A DNA stretch of 47,666 nt. It comes from JABCPE02 sp963530295. Lineage in GTDB: Bacteria > Bacteroidota > Bacteroidia > Flavobacteriales > Weeksellaceae. The DNA lies in NCBI GenBank assembly GCA_963530295.1, contig CAUSCF010000015.1, positions 1 through 47,666 of the forward strand, given 5' to 3'. The notes below the pieces were generated by a model. It was given only the letters and a program-made list of their open reading frames with translations. It searched no databases and was not told the origin of the DNA. Position numbers and translations under genes: made by a program. This document shows, one piece after another, positions 14,720 through 23,189 of this stretch (the stretch's first letter is position 1; every line of letters begins with the position of its first letter).

Positions 14720-17290
14720 ATGAATAAAAAAGTATTATTGATTTCAAGTTTGTTGTTTTCTGCAATGGCTTATAGCCAGACTATTAAAGGAAGAATAGTG
14801 CAGGAAACACCTTCTGTTTCATCATTGAAAGTATTGGTGAAAAAGGAAGGAAAGGAATTGGTTTATCCAGTTGATGAAAAAGGAGCGTTTAATATACTTC
14901 TTCCAGAAGGAGGGAATTATACACTACAAGTAGTAGAAAACACCAATATTCTATCCGATACGAATATAATCATAGGAGACAATGAAACACTGGATTTAGG
15001 AGATATCATCATCAATGAGAAGAGGATAGATAATACACCTGAAGAACCTAAACAAGAAATAAAGGAAGAACAATTAGTAGAAAATAATCCAGAACAGGAA
15101 GATCCTACTAATCCTAAGTCAAAAAATAATAAAGAAGAAGGCAAAGAACATGTCCTGCAAACAGTAGAGATAGTGGGTAGAGCTAGAAAAGACTATAATA
15201 GTGATTACTCTTTCTCTTCTTCTAAAATCGCCCTTAAAAATATGGAAGTGGCGCAGTCAATCTCTACCGTTACCAAGGAACTTTTATCTGATAGACAGGT
15301 TTTTATGATAGGGGATGCGCTGAAGAATGTGACAGGGGTGAATGCCACCAGTTATTACAGCCACTATGCGATTAGAGGGGTTACCCAAGGGTGGGGAAAC
15401 AGAGATAATAACAGGTTGATCAATGGGATGACAGCTTTTGTGAGCTACATTTCGCCGCCGATGACTATCAATTTGGAAAGGATAGAAGTTATCAAAGGGC
15501 CTGCGAGTATCACTTTTGCGAGTGCTAATGCAGGGGGAACTATCAACATGGTGACTAAAAAACCTTTGAGTGTTGCCAGAAAAGAAGTAGACCTTACGAT
15601 AGGAAGCTACGGAACGGTAAGAAGTACTTTGGATTTTACAGGACCGTTAGAAAAATCAAAAACTTTACTATATCGTTTGAATTTAGGATATGAAAACTCA
15701 CGAAGTTTCAGGGATTTACAAGGAAGTAAGTCTTATATGATAGCGCCTACTATCAGCTATATCCCTAATGAAAAAACAAGAGTAAATCTAGAATTGGTAT
15801 TGACTAATACTGATACTAAACTAGACCGAGGACAGCCTATTTTTGGGGTAAAGAAAGGACAAAGCGCCAATCTGCATACCACACCTATCAGCTTTGCCAT
15901 AGGAGCTTCTAATGACTACAATAAAAACCTGAATTTCACGGTGATGAGTAGCCTTTCTCACAAGTTTACAGACAAAATAGGTCTCAATATGTCCTATATG
16001 AAGCATATCTGGGATGAAGATTTATTAGAGCATAGAACGGCTAATAAATTTGCTCAAGATATTACAGGGAAGGCTATACCTACTTTGGTAGAAATGCAGG
16101 TTTCTCAAAGAAGACAAAAGACATACTCGGATAACTTCAGTGCGTATTTTAATTTTGATTTTAATATCGGAAACCTGAAAAACAAAATGGTTGCAGGGTA
16201 TGACCTGAGCGCTTTTGAAGTGAGTAGAAATGGAGGATGGAATAGAGCGAGAGGATACAGATTGACAAACGGAAAAGTTGCCAATAAGTTTAACCCAGCG
16301 AATGCAGCTAGTTATCTGACTGATGCTAATGGTAACCCAGTGCCGAATGTACCTCATTTTGATTTACAAAATCCTAAATACTATGTAGCGAATCTGAATG
16401 ATTATGTTTTCCAAAGACTAGAAATAACTCCTTTGCATTTTATGACCAATGGAGCTTATTTAATGAATCAAATGAGTTATGGGAAATTCATCGTTAATTT
16501 CGGTATCAGACAAGAATGGTATTTAGATAAAACGAATTATAAACTTAAAAATGAAGCTGCCACAAAACAGCACAAACTGCTGAAGAGATTAGGCATTATC
16601 TATGAGGCAACTAAAAATATGAATCTATATGCATCATATATAGAAGGTTTTGAGGTGCAGACCAATGCTTATTTAGGAACTACGGCTTATGGTGGTCCAT
16701 TCTCGCCGATGACATCTAAAATGTTCGAAGGAGGACTGAAAACAGAGTGGCTGGATGGAAAACTGAATGCAAACATTGCTTATTTTAATATTCATCAGCA
16801 AAATGTATTGATGGATGATCCTAATGATAATGATGCATTAAAGATAGAAGGAGGTGATCAGCGCTCTCAAGGGATAGAGATGGAGGTCATTGGTAGAATT
16901 TTACCAAACTGGCAGGTTAATGCTGGATATTCTTTCATTGATGCTCATACGACAGAAAATGGAGAAAGATACAGAAGTGGAAACACGCCTAAACACAGCT
17001 TCAACTTATGGACAAGATATAATTTCGAGGAAGGAGCGCTGAAAAATTTCGGAATAGGATTAGGAGGAAATTATGTAGGAGATAGAATAGCATGGGCGGA
17101 CAGGACTTTATCCATTCCTTCTTATGTAGTGGTAGATGCAGCAGTTTATTATAAATTAAATAAAATGCAGCTGGCTGTGAATGTAGGAAATTTATTTAAC
17201 AAAACATACTGGGGCGGGGCGTTTGACTACACAAGACTATTCCCTGGAACGCCGAGAAATGTGATGTTTAATGTAAAATATAGTTTCTAA
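14720..17290 (+). CDS. TonB-dependent siderophore receptor
   Basis: 856 residues; an outer-membrane gated channel importing ferric siderophore with energy from TonB. A signal peptide (MNKKVLLISSLLFSAMAYSQ) is followed by a beta-sandwich-like extension (about 20-100), then an acidic Glu/Pro/Asn/Lys-rich linker (about 110-143). The TonB box region is LQTVEIVGRAR. The plug has VAQSISTVTKELLSD, IGDALKNVTGVN, AIRGV and LERIEVIKGPASITFAS. The barrel ends in NLFNKTYWGG...FPGTPRNVMFNVKYSF with the terminal aromatic. The layout is of the ferrichrome/hydroxamate type, but the exact ligand is unknown. A Fur-like box lies upstream and a binding lipoprotein follows 20 bases downstream. The extended acidic linker is unusual. 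Confidence 0.93.
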   Translation: MNKKVLLISSLLFSAMAYSQTIKGRIVQETPSVSSLKVLVKKEGKELVYPVDEKGAFNILLPEGGNYTLQVVENTNILSDTNIIIGDNETLDLGDIIINEKRIDNTPEEPKQEIKEEQLVENNPEQEDPTNPKSKNNKEEGKEHVLQTVEIVGRARKDYNSDYSFSSSKIALKNMEVAQSISTVTKELLSDRQVFMIGDALKNVTGVNATSYYSHYAIRGVTQGWGNRDNNRLINGMTAFVSYISPPMTINLERIEVIKGPASITFASANAGGTINMVTKKPLSVARKEVDLTIGSYGTVRSTLDFTGPLEKSKTLLYRLNLGYENSRSFRDLQGSKSYMIAPTISYIPNEKTRVNLELVLTNTDTKLDRGQPIFGVKKGQSANLHTTPISFAIGASNDYNKNLNFTVMSSLSHKFTDKIGLNMSYMKHIWDEDLLEHRTANKFAQDITGKAIPTLVEMQVSQRRQKTYSDNFSAYFNFDFNIGNLKNKMVAGYDLSAFEVSRNGGWNRARGYRLTNGKVANKFNPANAASYLTDANGNPVPNVPHFDLQNPKYYVANLNDYVFQRLEITPLHFMTNGAYLMNQMSYGKFIVNFGIRQEWYLDKTNYKLKNEAATKQHKLLKRLGIIYEATKNMNLYASYIEGFEVQTNAYLGTTAYGGPFSPMTSKMFEGGLKTEWLDGKLNANIAYFNIHQQNVLMDDPNDNDALKIEGGDQRSQGIEMEVIGRILPNWQVNAGYSFIDAHTTENGERYRSGNTPKHSFNLWTRYNFEEGALKNFGIGLGGNYVGDRIAWADRTLSIPSYVVVDAAVYYKLNKMQLAVNVGNLFNKTYWGGAFDYTRLFPGTPRNVMFNVKYSF

Positions 17291-17310
17291 TAAATTTAAA
17301 ATATAGTTTC

Positions 17311-18285
17311 ATGAAAAAACAATTGTTTTTGGCTTTGACTGCCGTAGCGGTGCTGTCTTGTTCAGAGAAAAAAGACGCCGCAGCAAAGGCTGATACCAAA
17401 CAAGAAAATAGAGTAGAATATATTTATAAAGATGCTGACAGGGATGTTCCCGTGGTCATCACGACACCGCCTCAGAGAGCAGCGCTGTTTAATCCGTATA
17501 CTACGGAGATTCTTCTCGCATTGGGATTAGAAGACAGAATCATCATAGGAAGTACGGAGGGAGAGCTTCTTCCTGAGTATAGAGAAGCCTATGAAAAAGT
17601 GCCTCAGAAACTGAAAGGTCACGGTTTTAGGATGAATAAAGAGGCTTTCTTACTTGCAAAGCCAGACTTTGCGGCAGGAAATATTAATGAAGAAACGGCG
17701 GGCTCACCAGAAGATTTGATGAAATTGGGAATAGCACCTTATAACCTTAGAAGTTTGGATGATATCCAAAATCCTACACTGGATGATGTCTATGATGATA
17801 TTATTCTATTGGGTAAAATTTTTAATGTTCCAGACAGAGCCGAAGCGCTTGTCACTAAGCTGAAAAACAAATATAATGAAGCTCAAAAGGATTTAGTAGT
17901 TCCAAAAGACGGCGAAAAGAAAAAGGTTCTGATACTTTCGTATAAAGGAGGAGTGGCGGCTATTAGTGCTTTGGCGACAGATCTTGTCAATAAAGCTCAT
18001 GGGATAAATATCTATGCAGATTTGGATAAAAGATTTGAGTTCGTGACGCCTGAGAGTGTTTTAGAGCGAAATCCAGATGCTATTTTCATCATAGACATTC
18101 AGTCTCGCCCAGAGCCGATAGAGGAAAAAATCAACTTCTTCAAAACCAATCCTGTCTTGAAAAACACCAATGCAGTGAGGAATAATCAGGTATATAAAAT
18201 AGATCTGGAAGATGTGACCCCAGGAGTAAGGAATGTGGATTTCATCATCCGATTGAATAAAATTTTATATCAAAACAAACAATAA
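17311..18285 (+). CDS. ABC transporter substrate-binding lipoprotein (FecB/BtuF-like)
   Basis: 324 residues. A lipoprotein signal ends at AVLSC (lipobox Cys about residue 17), so the protein is anchored in a membrane facing the periplasm or surface. The remainder is the type III periplasmic-binding fold for iron-siderophore or cobalamin: RAALFNPYTTEILLALGLEDRIIIGSTEGE, LAKPDFAAGNINEE, VLILSYKGGVAAISALATDLVNKAHG and ERNPDAIFIIDIQS. It is co-transcribed with the receptor, so it probably hands on the same ferric siderophore. No permease or ATPase of a FecCD type is in this window, so the rest of the importer must lie elsewhere. It is followed by the terminator at 18290-18335. Confidence 0.9.
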   Translation: MKKQLFLALTAVAVLSCSEKKDAAAKADTKQENRVEYIYKDADRDVPVVITTPPQRAALFNPYTTEILLALGLEDRIIIGSTEGELLPEYREAYEKVPQKLKGHGFRMNKEAFLLAKPDFAAGNINEETAGSPEDLMKLGIAPYNLRSLDDIQNPTLDDVYDDIILLGKIFNVPDRAEALVTKLKNKYNEAQKDLVVPKDGEKKKVLILSYKGGVAAISALATDLVNKAHGINIYADLDKRFEFVTPESVLERNPDAIFIIDIQSRPEPIEEKINFFKTNPVLKNTNAVRNNQVYKIDLEDVTPGVRNVDFIIRLNKILYQNKQ

Positions 18286-18289
18286 TTAC

Positions 18290-18335
18290 AAATAAAAACA
18301 GCCGTTCCGTGTGAGTGGCTGTTTTTGTTATTTAC
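18290..18335. repeat. Terminator-containing direct repeat, copy 1
   Basis: A 46-bp copy carries the hairpin AAAAACAGCC (18294-18303) / GGCTGTTTTT (18317-18326), a bidirectional terminator for the binding-protein gene and the convergent orphan. It is nearly identical to 18860-18907, differing by two single-base length changes and one T/C change. The copied stretch runs on through TTATTTAC, which in copy 2 is the end of the CDF coding sequence; in copy 1 it supplies the orphan's stop codon (18332-18334). Confidence 0.9.
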
Positions 18336-18826
18336 TCAGAATCTTTCATATCTTCTTCATCCCAATCTACTTTTAAGACTTCTGTTTTCAAATCTTCATA
18401 GATTAGGAAATATTCTCTAAGAATATTTTTTAAATCTTCATAATTTCTAAAACAAGCATCTTTTATATAACCTTCTTTTTCTTCATTTTTTACAATTTCT
18501 ATTTTTTTGCATACATTAGGGACTAATCCTCCAATAATATTTTTTTTATTTTTATTCATCATTCCCATAATAATTTCTACCATACCATACTCCAATGAAA
18601 AATGAAAATAAAACTTCATTTCATTTATGGTTTCTATTATTTGAAAAAACTTTTCTTTCTTTCTGTATTTTGCAGAATATCCCAATTCTTGAACTGTTTT
18701 TATGGCTTCATCATTAGAATAATCCTTTAATTTATCTTCAAATCTATATTGATTACTTATGTAGCTATATCTCTCATACAGATGAATTTTTTCGAAAATT
18801 TCTAATTCTTTTTTACTTAATTCCAT
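18332..18826 (-). CDS. Orphan protein of unknown function
   Basis: 164 residues that I do not recognise. It is charged and mostly helical in appearance, with a Lys/Glu-rich N-terminus (ELSKKELEIFEKIHLYERY), a hydrophobic methionine-rich patch in the middle (YGMVEIIMGMMNKNKK), and an acidic C-terminus (WDEEDMKDSE). There is no signal peptide and no clear membrane helix. Its AT content is visibly higher than that of the genes on both sides. It has its own -7 box (TATATTTG, 18860-18853) and lies between two nearly identical terminator copies. Its size, charge and isolation recall immunity or other cargo genes of polymorphic toxin regions, but that is only a guess. Confidence 0.7.
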   Translation of the reverse strand: MELSKKELEIFEKIHLYERYSYISNQYRFEDKLKDYSNDEAIKTVQELGYSAKYRKKEKFFQIIETINEMKFYFHFSLEYGMVEIIMGMMNKNKKNIIGGLVPNVCKKIEIVKNEEKEGYIKDACFRNYEDLKNILREYFLIYEDLKTEVLKVDWDEEDMKDSE

Positions 18827-18852
18827 AAATTATCCTTTTGATAAAAGTTCAA

Positions 18853-18860
18853 CAAATATA
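18853..18860 (-). promoter_or_regulatory. -7 box of the orphan gene
   Basis: TATATTTG on the minus strand lies 26 bases before the orphan ATG at 18826 and directly beside copy 2 of the terminator repeat, so the inserted segment brings its own promoter. Confidence 0.5.
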
Positions 18861-18907
18861 AATAAAAAACAGCCGTTCCGTGTGAGCGGCTGTTTTTTGT
18901 TATTTAC
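18860..18907. repeat. Terminator-containing direct repeat, copy 2
   Basis: A 48-bp copy carries the hairpin AAAAAACAGCCG (18864-18875) / CGGCTGTTTTTT (18887-18898), which acts as terminator for the CDF gene on the minus strand. The copied region includes the CDF stop codon (18900-18902) and its last Lys codon, so this copy is probably the ancestral one. Confidence 0.9.
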
Positions 18908-19820
18908 AAAACTCTTGGTCGCATTTACAGCCAGAGCTTTCTATCTCAAAGGTAGAATGCTGGATGTTGTGATGTTCCAGTTTGTGGCGGAGTTCCTTTT
19001 TTATTTGCTCCATTTCTTGGAAACTTATTCCCTCATTTACCACCAGATGGACGGTCAGGGCGTTTTCAGAACTGCTCATCGCCCATATATGGAGGTGGTG
19101 GGTGTCTTCTACGGCAGGGATTTCCTCTATCAGTTTTTGGATTTCATTAGGGTTAATGCCCTCTGGCACGCCGTTTAGGCTGAGTTTAATGCTTTCCGTC
19201 AAAAGTCCCCAAGTAGAAATCAAAATCACCACAGCGATGATGAAACTAATCACCACATCCGCGAGATTCCAGCCTGTGAAATAGATAATCACCCCAGAGA
19301 TAATCACGCCCACCGAAACCAAAGCATCTACCATCAGGTGCAGAAAAGCCCCCTTGATGTTGATATCGTGTTTTTGTCCTTTATAAAAAAGAAACGCCGA
19401 AACAGCATTGATAACCACGCCTATCGAAGCAGTGATAATGATGCTGCTGCTCTCCATTTGTGGAGGTGTATTTAGCCGTTCCACAGCTTCTATAATGATT
19501 TTAAAGACAATGAACACCAGCAGAATAGCATTGATGAGCGAAGCCAATATTGAGGCTTTTTTGTAGCCGTAAGTCAGGCTGTGTGTGCTGGCTTTCTGGG
19601 CAAGAATGATACCTACGAGCGAAATTCCTAAACTGGCAACATCGCTCAGGTTGTGGCTCGCATCAGAGATTAAGGCCAAAGAATTGATTTTAAAACCGAC
19701 CGCAAATTCTACCGCGGTGTAGAGCAGATTCAGACCGATACCGATATAAAACGCTCTATTGATATTTTCCAGACTGCTCACGCTATGGTGGTGGCAGTGT
19801 CCTTCGTGTGAATGTCCCAT
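18900..19820 (-). CDS. Cation diffusion facilitator (CDF) metal efflux protein
   Basis: 306 residues, an inner-membrane proton/metal antiporter that exports Zn2+, Cd2+ or Co2+ (CzcD/ZitB type). The His-rich N-terminus (HSHEGHCHHH) fits zinc-transporting CDFs. Six membrane segments are visible, with the site-A motif SDASHNLSDV in helix 2 and HLMVDALVSVG (HxxxD) in helix 5. A cytoplasmic C-terminal domain follows (IEEIPAVEDTHHLHIWAMSS), ending in a Cys-containing tail, SSGCKCDQEFCK. It converges on the orphan gene across terminator copy 2. Confidence 0.93.
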   Translation of the reverse strand: MGHSHEGHCHHHSVSSLENINRAFYIGIGLNLLYTAVEFAVGFKINSLALISDASHNLSDVASLGISLVGIILAQKASTHSLTYGYKKASILASLINAILLVFIVFKIIIEAVERLNTPPQMESSSIIITASIGVVINAVSAFLFYKGQKHDINIKGAFLHLMVDALVSVGVIISGVIIYFTGWNLADVVISFIIAVVILISTWGLLTESIKLSLNGVPEGINPNEIQKLIEEIPAVEDTHHLHIWAMSSSENALTVHLVVNEGISFQEMEQIKKELRHKLEHHNIQHSTFEIESSGCKCDQEFCK

Positions 19821-19916
19821 GATTTTATGATTTTTTATAAAGTAAATAAAAAAGACATTGGAAATTTACAAAAAATTCTGAACTCTATGAAATCAAAGGA
19901 GATTGATTTTAGAAAC

Positions 19917-19951
19917 AAAAATAGCCTGTCCTAATATTGACAAGCTATTTT
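19917..19951 (-). terminator. Terminator of the ABC ATPase gene
   Basis: Arms at about 19918-19930 and 19939-19951 (AAAATAGC-x-TGTC / GACA-x-GCTATTTT, one mismatch) form a hairpin around CTAATATT. On the minus strand it is followed by TTTTTGTTTC. It lies 22 bases after the gene's stop. Confidence 0.7.
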
Positions 19952-19972
19952 ACAATAAAAAATGAAAAAAAA

Positions 19973-20671
19973 TTATCCATTAGTATAGCTCTGGAATGCT
20001 TCTTCCAGATTGCTGTATCGCCCTTTGAACTCCTCTATAGAGGTATCTTGCAGGATGTTTCCCTTGTGGATGAGGATAACACGAGAGCATAGCGCCTCTA
20101 CTTCCTGCATGATATGCGTGGAAAGGATGATGGTTTTCTCTTTGCCGATTTCTTTTATCACATTTCGGATTTCTATGATTTGGTTAGGGTCAAGTCCATT
20201 CGTAGGCTCATCCAAGATAAGTAAATCTGGCTGGTGGAGAATCGCCTGTGCCAGCCCGACTCTCTGTTTATACCCTTTGGAGAGCTGAGAAATCTTTTTG
20301 GATTTTTCGGGAGTGATGCCCACCAGCTCGATGACTTCATCTATTCTTTCGCTTGGTATCTTGTGGATATCAGCCACAAAATTCAGATATTCCTTTACGA
20401 ACATTTCTTGGTAAAGCGGGTTGTTTTCTGGTAGAAAACCGATGTTTTTCTTGCTTTCTATCGGATATTGAGTGATGTCTTTGTCGTTGAACAAAATCTC
20501 GCCCTCATCTATTTTCACTACACCTGTTATGGATTTCATCAGCGTGGATTTTCCTGCTCCGTTTGGCCCGAGAAGTCCCACGATTTCGTTTTTTTCAATG
20601 CTGAGGTTGATATTATTCAGTGCTGTTTGTTCACCGAATTTTTTAGTTAGATTAGTAATTTGTAAAGACAT
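19973..20671 (-). CDS. ABC transporter ATP-binding protein (ABC-2 / GldA-like)
   Basis: 232 residues; the cytoplasmic ATPase of an ABC exporter. Walker A GLLGPNGAGKST, Q-loop region IGFLPENNPLYQEMFVKEYL, signature LSKGYKQRVGLAQA, Walker B LLILDEPTNGLDP and H-loop LSTHIMQE are all intact. The PENNPLY sequence is typical of the GldA/NatA-like branch in Bacteroidota, but the protein ends near residue 232, shorter than the roughly 300 residues I recall for GldA. No membrane permease is adjacent. A TATTTTTG box (20687-20680) lies eight bases before the ATG. Confidence 0.88.
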   Translation of the reverse strand: MSLQITNLTKKFGEQTALNNINLSIEKNEIVGLLGPNGAGKSTLMKSITGVVKIDEGEILFNDKDITQYPIESKKNIGFLPENNPLYQEMFVKEYLNFVADIHKIPSERIDEVIELVGITPEKSKKISQLSKGYKQRVGLAQAILHQPDLLILDEPTNGLDPNQIIEIRNVIKEIGKEKTIILSTHIMQEVEALCSRVILIHKGNILQDTSIEEFKGRYSNLEEAFQSYTNG

Positions 20672-20792
20672 AGTAAATTCAAAAATATTTGGCGAAAATA
20701 CAAAAATTCTTCAAAATAGACAGCCTACAAATTTAGGGATTTTAATATTTTAATTCGCTATAAATTTTTTTTAATTTTAAATCAAATTTTTA

Positions 20793-20800
20793 TAGATTTG
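20793..20800 (+). promoter_or_regulatory. -7 box of fhs
   Basis: TAGATTTG (TAnnTTTG) lies 17 bases before the GTG start of fhs, with a T-rich region about 20 bases upstream as a possible -33. Confidence 0.5.
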
Positions 20801-20817
20801 TAGGAAACAAAACTATT

Positions 20818-22482
20818 GTGAAAACAGACATACAGATTGCACAAAGTGCGGACATCAGACCCATTAGAGAAATCGCAGACAAAATTGCTATTGAGGAGGA
20901 AGATTTAGAATACTATGGCAGACACAAAGCCAAAATCCCTCTAAAATACATCGATGAAGAAAAAATTAAAAAATCAAAATTGATTTTAGTGACAGCTATC
21001 AATCCCACGCCGGCAGGAGAGGGGAAAACCACTGTTTCTGTGGGGCTTTGTGATGGACTGAATAAAATCGGTAAAAAAGCCGTTTTGGTGCTTCGTGAGC
21101 CTAGTTTGGGGCCTGTTTTTGGAAGCAAAGGCGGTGCTGCTGGGGGAGGATATGCCCAAGTTATCCCAATGGCGGATATTAACCTGCATTTTACAGGAGA
21201 TTTTTCGGCAGTGGAAAAGGCAAATAATCTTCTTTCTGCGTTGATAGACAATAATTTACAAAGTAAAAAACACAATCTAAACATAGATCCGAAAACCATC
21301 GTCTGGAAGCGAGTGATGGATATGAACGACCGAGCTCTGCGCCAGATTGTCATAGGAATGGGCGATAAAAACGGCGTGGTAAGGGAAGAAGGTTTCAATA
21401 TCACGCCTGCATCCGAGGTGATGGCAATTCTCTGTCTGAGCCAAGATTTTGAAGACCTGAAACAGCGTTTAGGAAATATCTTTGTGGGTTATACCTATGA
21501 TAAAAAGCCTGTTTTCGCAAGAGATTTAAAGGCAGAAAACGCAATGGCAATCCTGCTGAAAGATGCCATTAAACCTAATTTGGTTCAGACTTTGGAGGGA
21601 AATCCTGCCATTCTTCACGGCGGTCCTTTTGCGAATATTGCACAGGGAACAAATACCATTATCGCTACTAAAATGGGACTTTCTCTCGGTGATTATGTCG
21701 TTACGGAAGCAGGTTTTGGTGGAGATTTGGGCGCAGAAAAGTTCATTGATATTAAATGCAGATATGCAGGATTAAAACCTGATGCGTATGTGATAGTAGC
21801 GACTATCAGGGCGCTGAGATACCATGGCGGAGCGAAAAAAGATGAATACGGAAGCCCGAATTTAGAATACCTGAAAAAAGGTTTCGGGAATCTTTGTAAA
21901 CATATAGAAAACGCTCAGAATTACGGATTTCAGCCTGTGGTAGCGATTAACCATTTTGCTACGGATTCAGAGGAAGAAATCAAGTTTTTGAAAGATGAAT
22001 GCGCTAAACTGGGAGTTCATGCTGTTTTGGCGGATGAATTTATGCACGGCGGCGAGGGAATGAGAGATTTGGCTAAAACGGTAGTGGAAGCGACAGAGCA
22101 GCAGTCTGATTTCAAATTTTTATATCCATTAGAAGAAAGCATAGAGGCTAAAATAGAGGCTGTAGCAAAGAAAATATACGGAGCGGAAGGCGTGGTCTAT
22201 TCACCGAAAGCAAAAGCAGACCTTAAAATTATAAAAGATCTCGGCTTTGATAAACTGCCTGTATGTATAGCAAAAACACAGAAATCACTGAGTGATGATG
22301 AGAAAAAAATAGGAAGACCTACAGGATTTGATGTCACAGTGAGAGGCTTTGAGTTCGCGGCGGGAGCTGGTTTTGTGATTCCTATTTTGGGCGATATTAT
22401 GCGTATGCCAGGGCTTCCAGAAGTTCCCATGGCAGAGGGAATGACCATAGATGCAGAGGGAAATATCAGCGGTCTGAGCTAA
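20818..22482 (+). CDS. fhs: Formate-tetrahydrofolate ligase
   Basis: 554 residues, the standard length. It makes 10-formyl-THF from formate, THF and ATP in the cytoplasm, supplying one-carbon units. Motifs are TAINPTPAGEGKTTVSVGL (the family P-loop PTPAGEGKTT), LREPSLGPVFGSKGGAAGGGYAQVIPM, NLHFTGD, ITPASEVMAILCL, GGPFANIAQGTN and VTEAGFGGDLGAEKF, with GFVIPILGDIMRMPGLP at the end. The start appears to be GTG at 20818, giving MKTDIQIAQSADIRPI; no ATG fits upstream in frame. It is a single-gene unit with its own promoter and a strong terminator. Confidence 0.96.
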   Translation: MKTDIQIAQSADIRPIREIADKIAIEEEDLEYYGRHKAKIPLKYIDEEKIKKSKLILVTAINPTPAGEGKTTVSVGLCDGLNKIGKKAVLVLREPSLGPVFGSKGGAAGGGYAQVIPMADINLHFTGDFSAVEKANNLLSALIDNNLQSKKHNLNIDPKTIVWKRVMDMNDRALRQIVIGMGDKNGVVREEGFNITPASEVMAILCLSQDFEDLKQRLGNIFVGYTYDKKPVFARDLKAENAMAILLKDAIKPNLVQTLEGNPAILHGGPFANIAQGTNTIIATKMGLSLGDYVVTEAGFGGDLGAEKFIDIKCRYAGLKPDAYVIVATIRALRYHGGAKKDEYGSPNLEYLKKGFGNLCKHIENAQNYGFQPVVAINHFATDSEEEIKFLKDECAKLGVHAVLADEFMHGGEGMRDLAKTVVEATEQQSDFKFLYPLEESIEAKIEAVAKKIYGAEGVVYSPKAKADLKIIKDLGFDKLPVCIAKTQKSLSDDEKKIGRPTGFDVTVRGFEFAAGAGFVIPILGDIMRMPGLPEVPMAEGMTIDAEGNISGLS

Positions 22483-22507
22483 TAAATTAGAAGAATATTA
22501 AAAAGCG

Positions 22508-22542
22508 AAAAGTCGGAGAAAAACTCCGACTTTTCTTTTTTT
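22508..22542 (+). terminator. fhs terminator
   Basis: A perfect 11-bp stem, AAAAGTCGGAG (22508-22518) / CTCCGACTTTT (22524-22534), with an AAAAA loop is followed by C and a run of T. It also stands just downstream of the convergent NlpE-like gene, and the A-rich left side could serve that strand. Confidence 0.92.
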
Positions 22543-22561
22543 TGTTTAAGACAGTGTTAGC

Positions 22562-23014
22562 TTATTTTTTTGCCAATTTGTATTCAGGCTTTTTAGCATC
22601 ACCTACTTTCTCAACAAGGTAAGCAGCATCTTCTTCTACTAAGAAAACTCTTGGTTTATCGTTTCCTTCTTCTTTAAGAGTAACGAAAGCACCATCAGCG
22701 CTTACTTCGTAAGAACCTTTAGCGTTGAACTGACCATCTTTTTTCTCTAAATAAGTTTCATCCAAAAGGAAAGAACCATCTTCGTTTAGAGTTAATTTCA
22801 TTTCGATACCAGGACCGTCAGCAGATGGAAGTTTTCCAGAGAACTCACCTACATGCTTCTTAGGAGCTTCTGCTTTAGCAGCTTCCTCTGGTTGAGCTTG
22901 TTGAGCGCTGTCAGCTTCTACAGCTTGTGGAGTTTCAGTTTTAGCTTCTTCTTTTTTTGAACAGCTCACTGCGAAAAGCCCTGTTAATAAAACAGGCAAA
23001 ATCATTTTTTTCAT
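22562..23014 (-). CDS. NlpE-like lipoprotein lacking the CXXC motif
   Basis: 150 residues. A lipoprotein signal ends at FAVSC (Cys about residue 18), followed by a Glu/Ala/Gln-rich linker (about 20-50). The C-terminal part is an NlpE N-terminal-domain-like beta barrel: EFSGKLPSADGPGIEMKLTLNEDGSFLLDETYL. In E. coli NlpE and most relatives this site reads LP-CADC-PGI, and the CXXC relates to copper and surface sensing. Here both cysteines are replaced (SADG, about residues 64-67). Codon choice looks like that of an abundant protein. The role is probably as an envelope lipoprotein; copper sensing through CXXC is ruled out. Confidence 0.85.
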   Translation of the reverse strand: MKKMILPVLLTGLFAVSCSKKEEAKTETPQAVEADSAQQAQPEEAAKAEAPKKHVGEFSGKLPSADGPGIEMKLTLNEDGSFLLDETYLEKKDGQFNAKGSYEVSADGAFVTLKEEGNDKPRVFLVEEDAAYLVEKVGDAKKPEYKLAKK

Positions 23015-23165
23015 AATGGTAAAATAAAATTTAAATTAAAAACATTTTTAGTAAATCAATAAGCATGCCAAAAGATTTTTTGAAGAACTTAAAAAAATAA
23101 TGATTTTTATCATGTTTTCTAAAAATCTAAAAAAGCATTCTTTTTCTATTTGAAAAAAAATTACC

Positions 23166-23189
23166 AAGTAGTAAACCAAAACACTACTT
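23166..23189 (-). terminator. Terminator at the full-length end of the Sel1 gene
   Basis: A 7-bp perfect stem (23166-23172 / 23183-23189, AAGTAGT and its complement) is followed on the minus strand by GGTAA and a run of eight T. It overlaps the second stop (23184-23186), which supports that stop as the original end of the gene. Confidence 0.6.
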
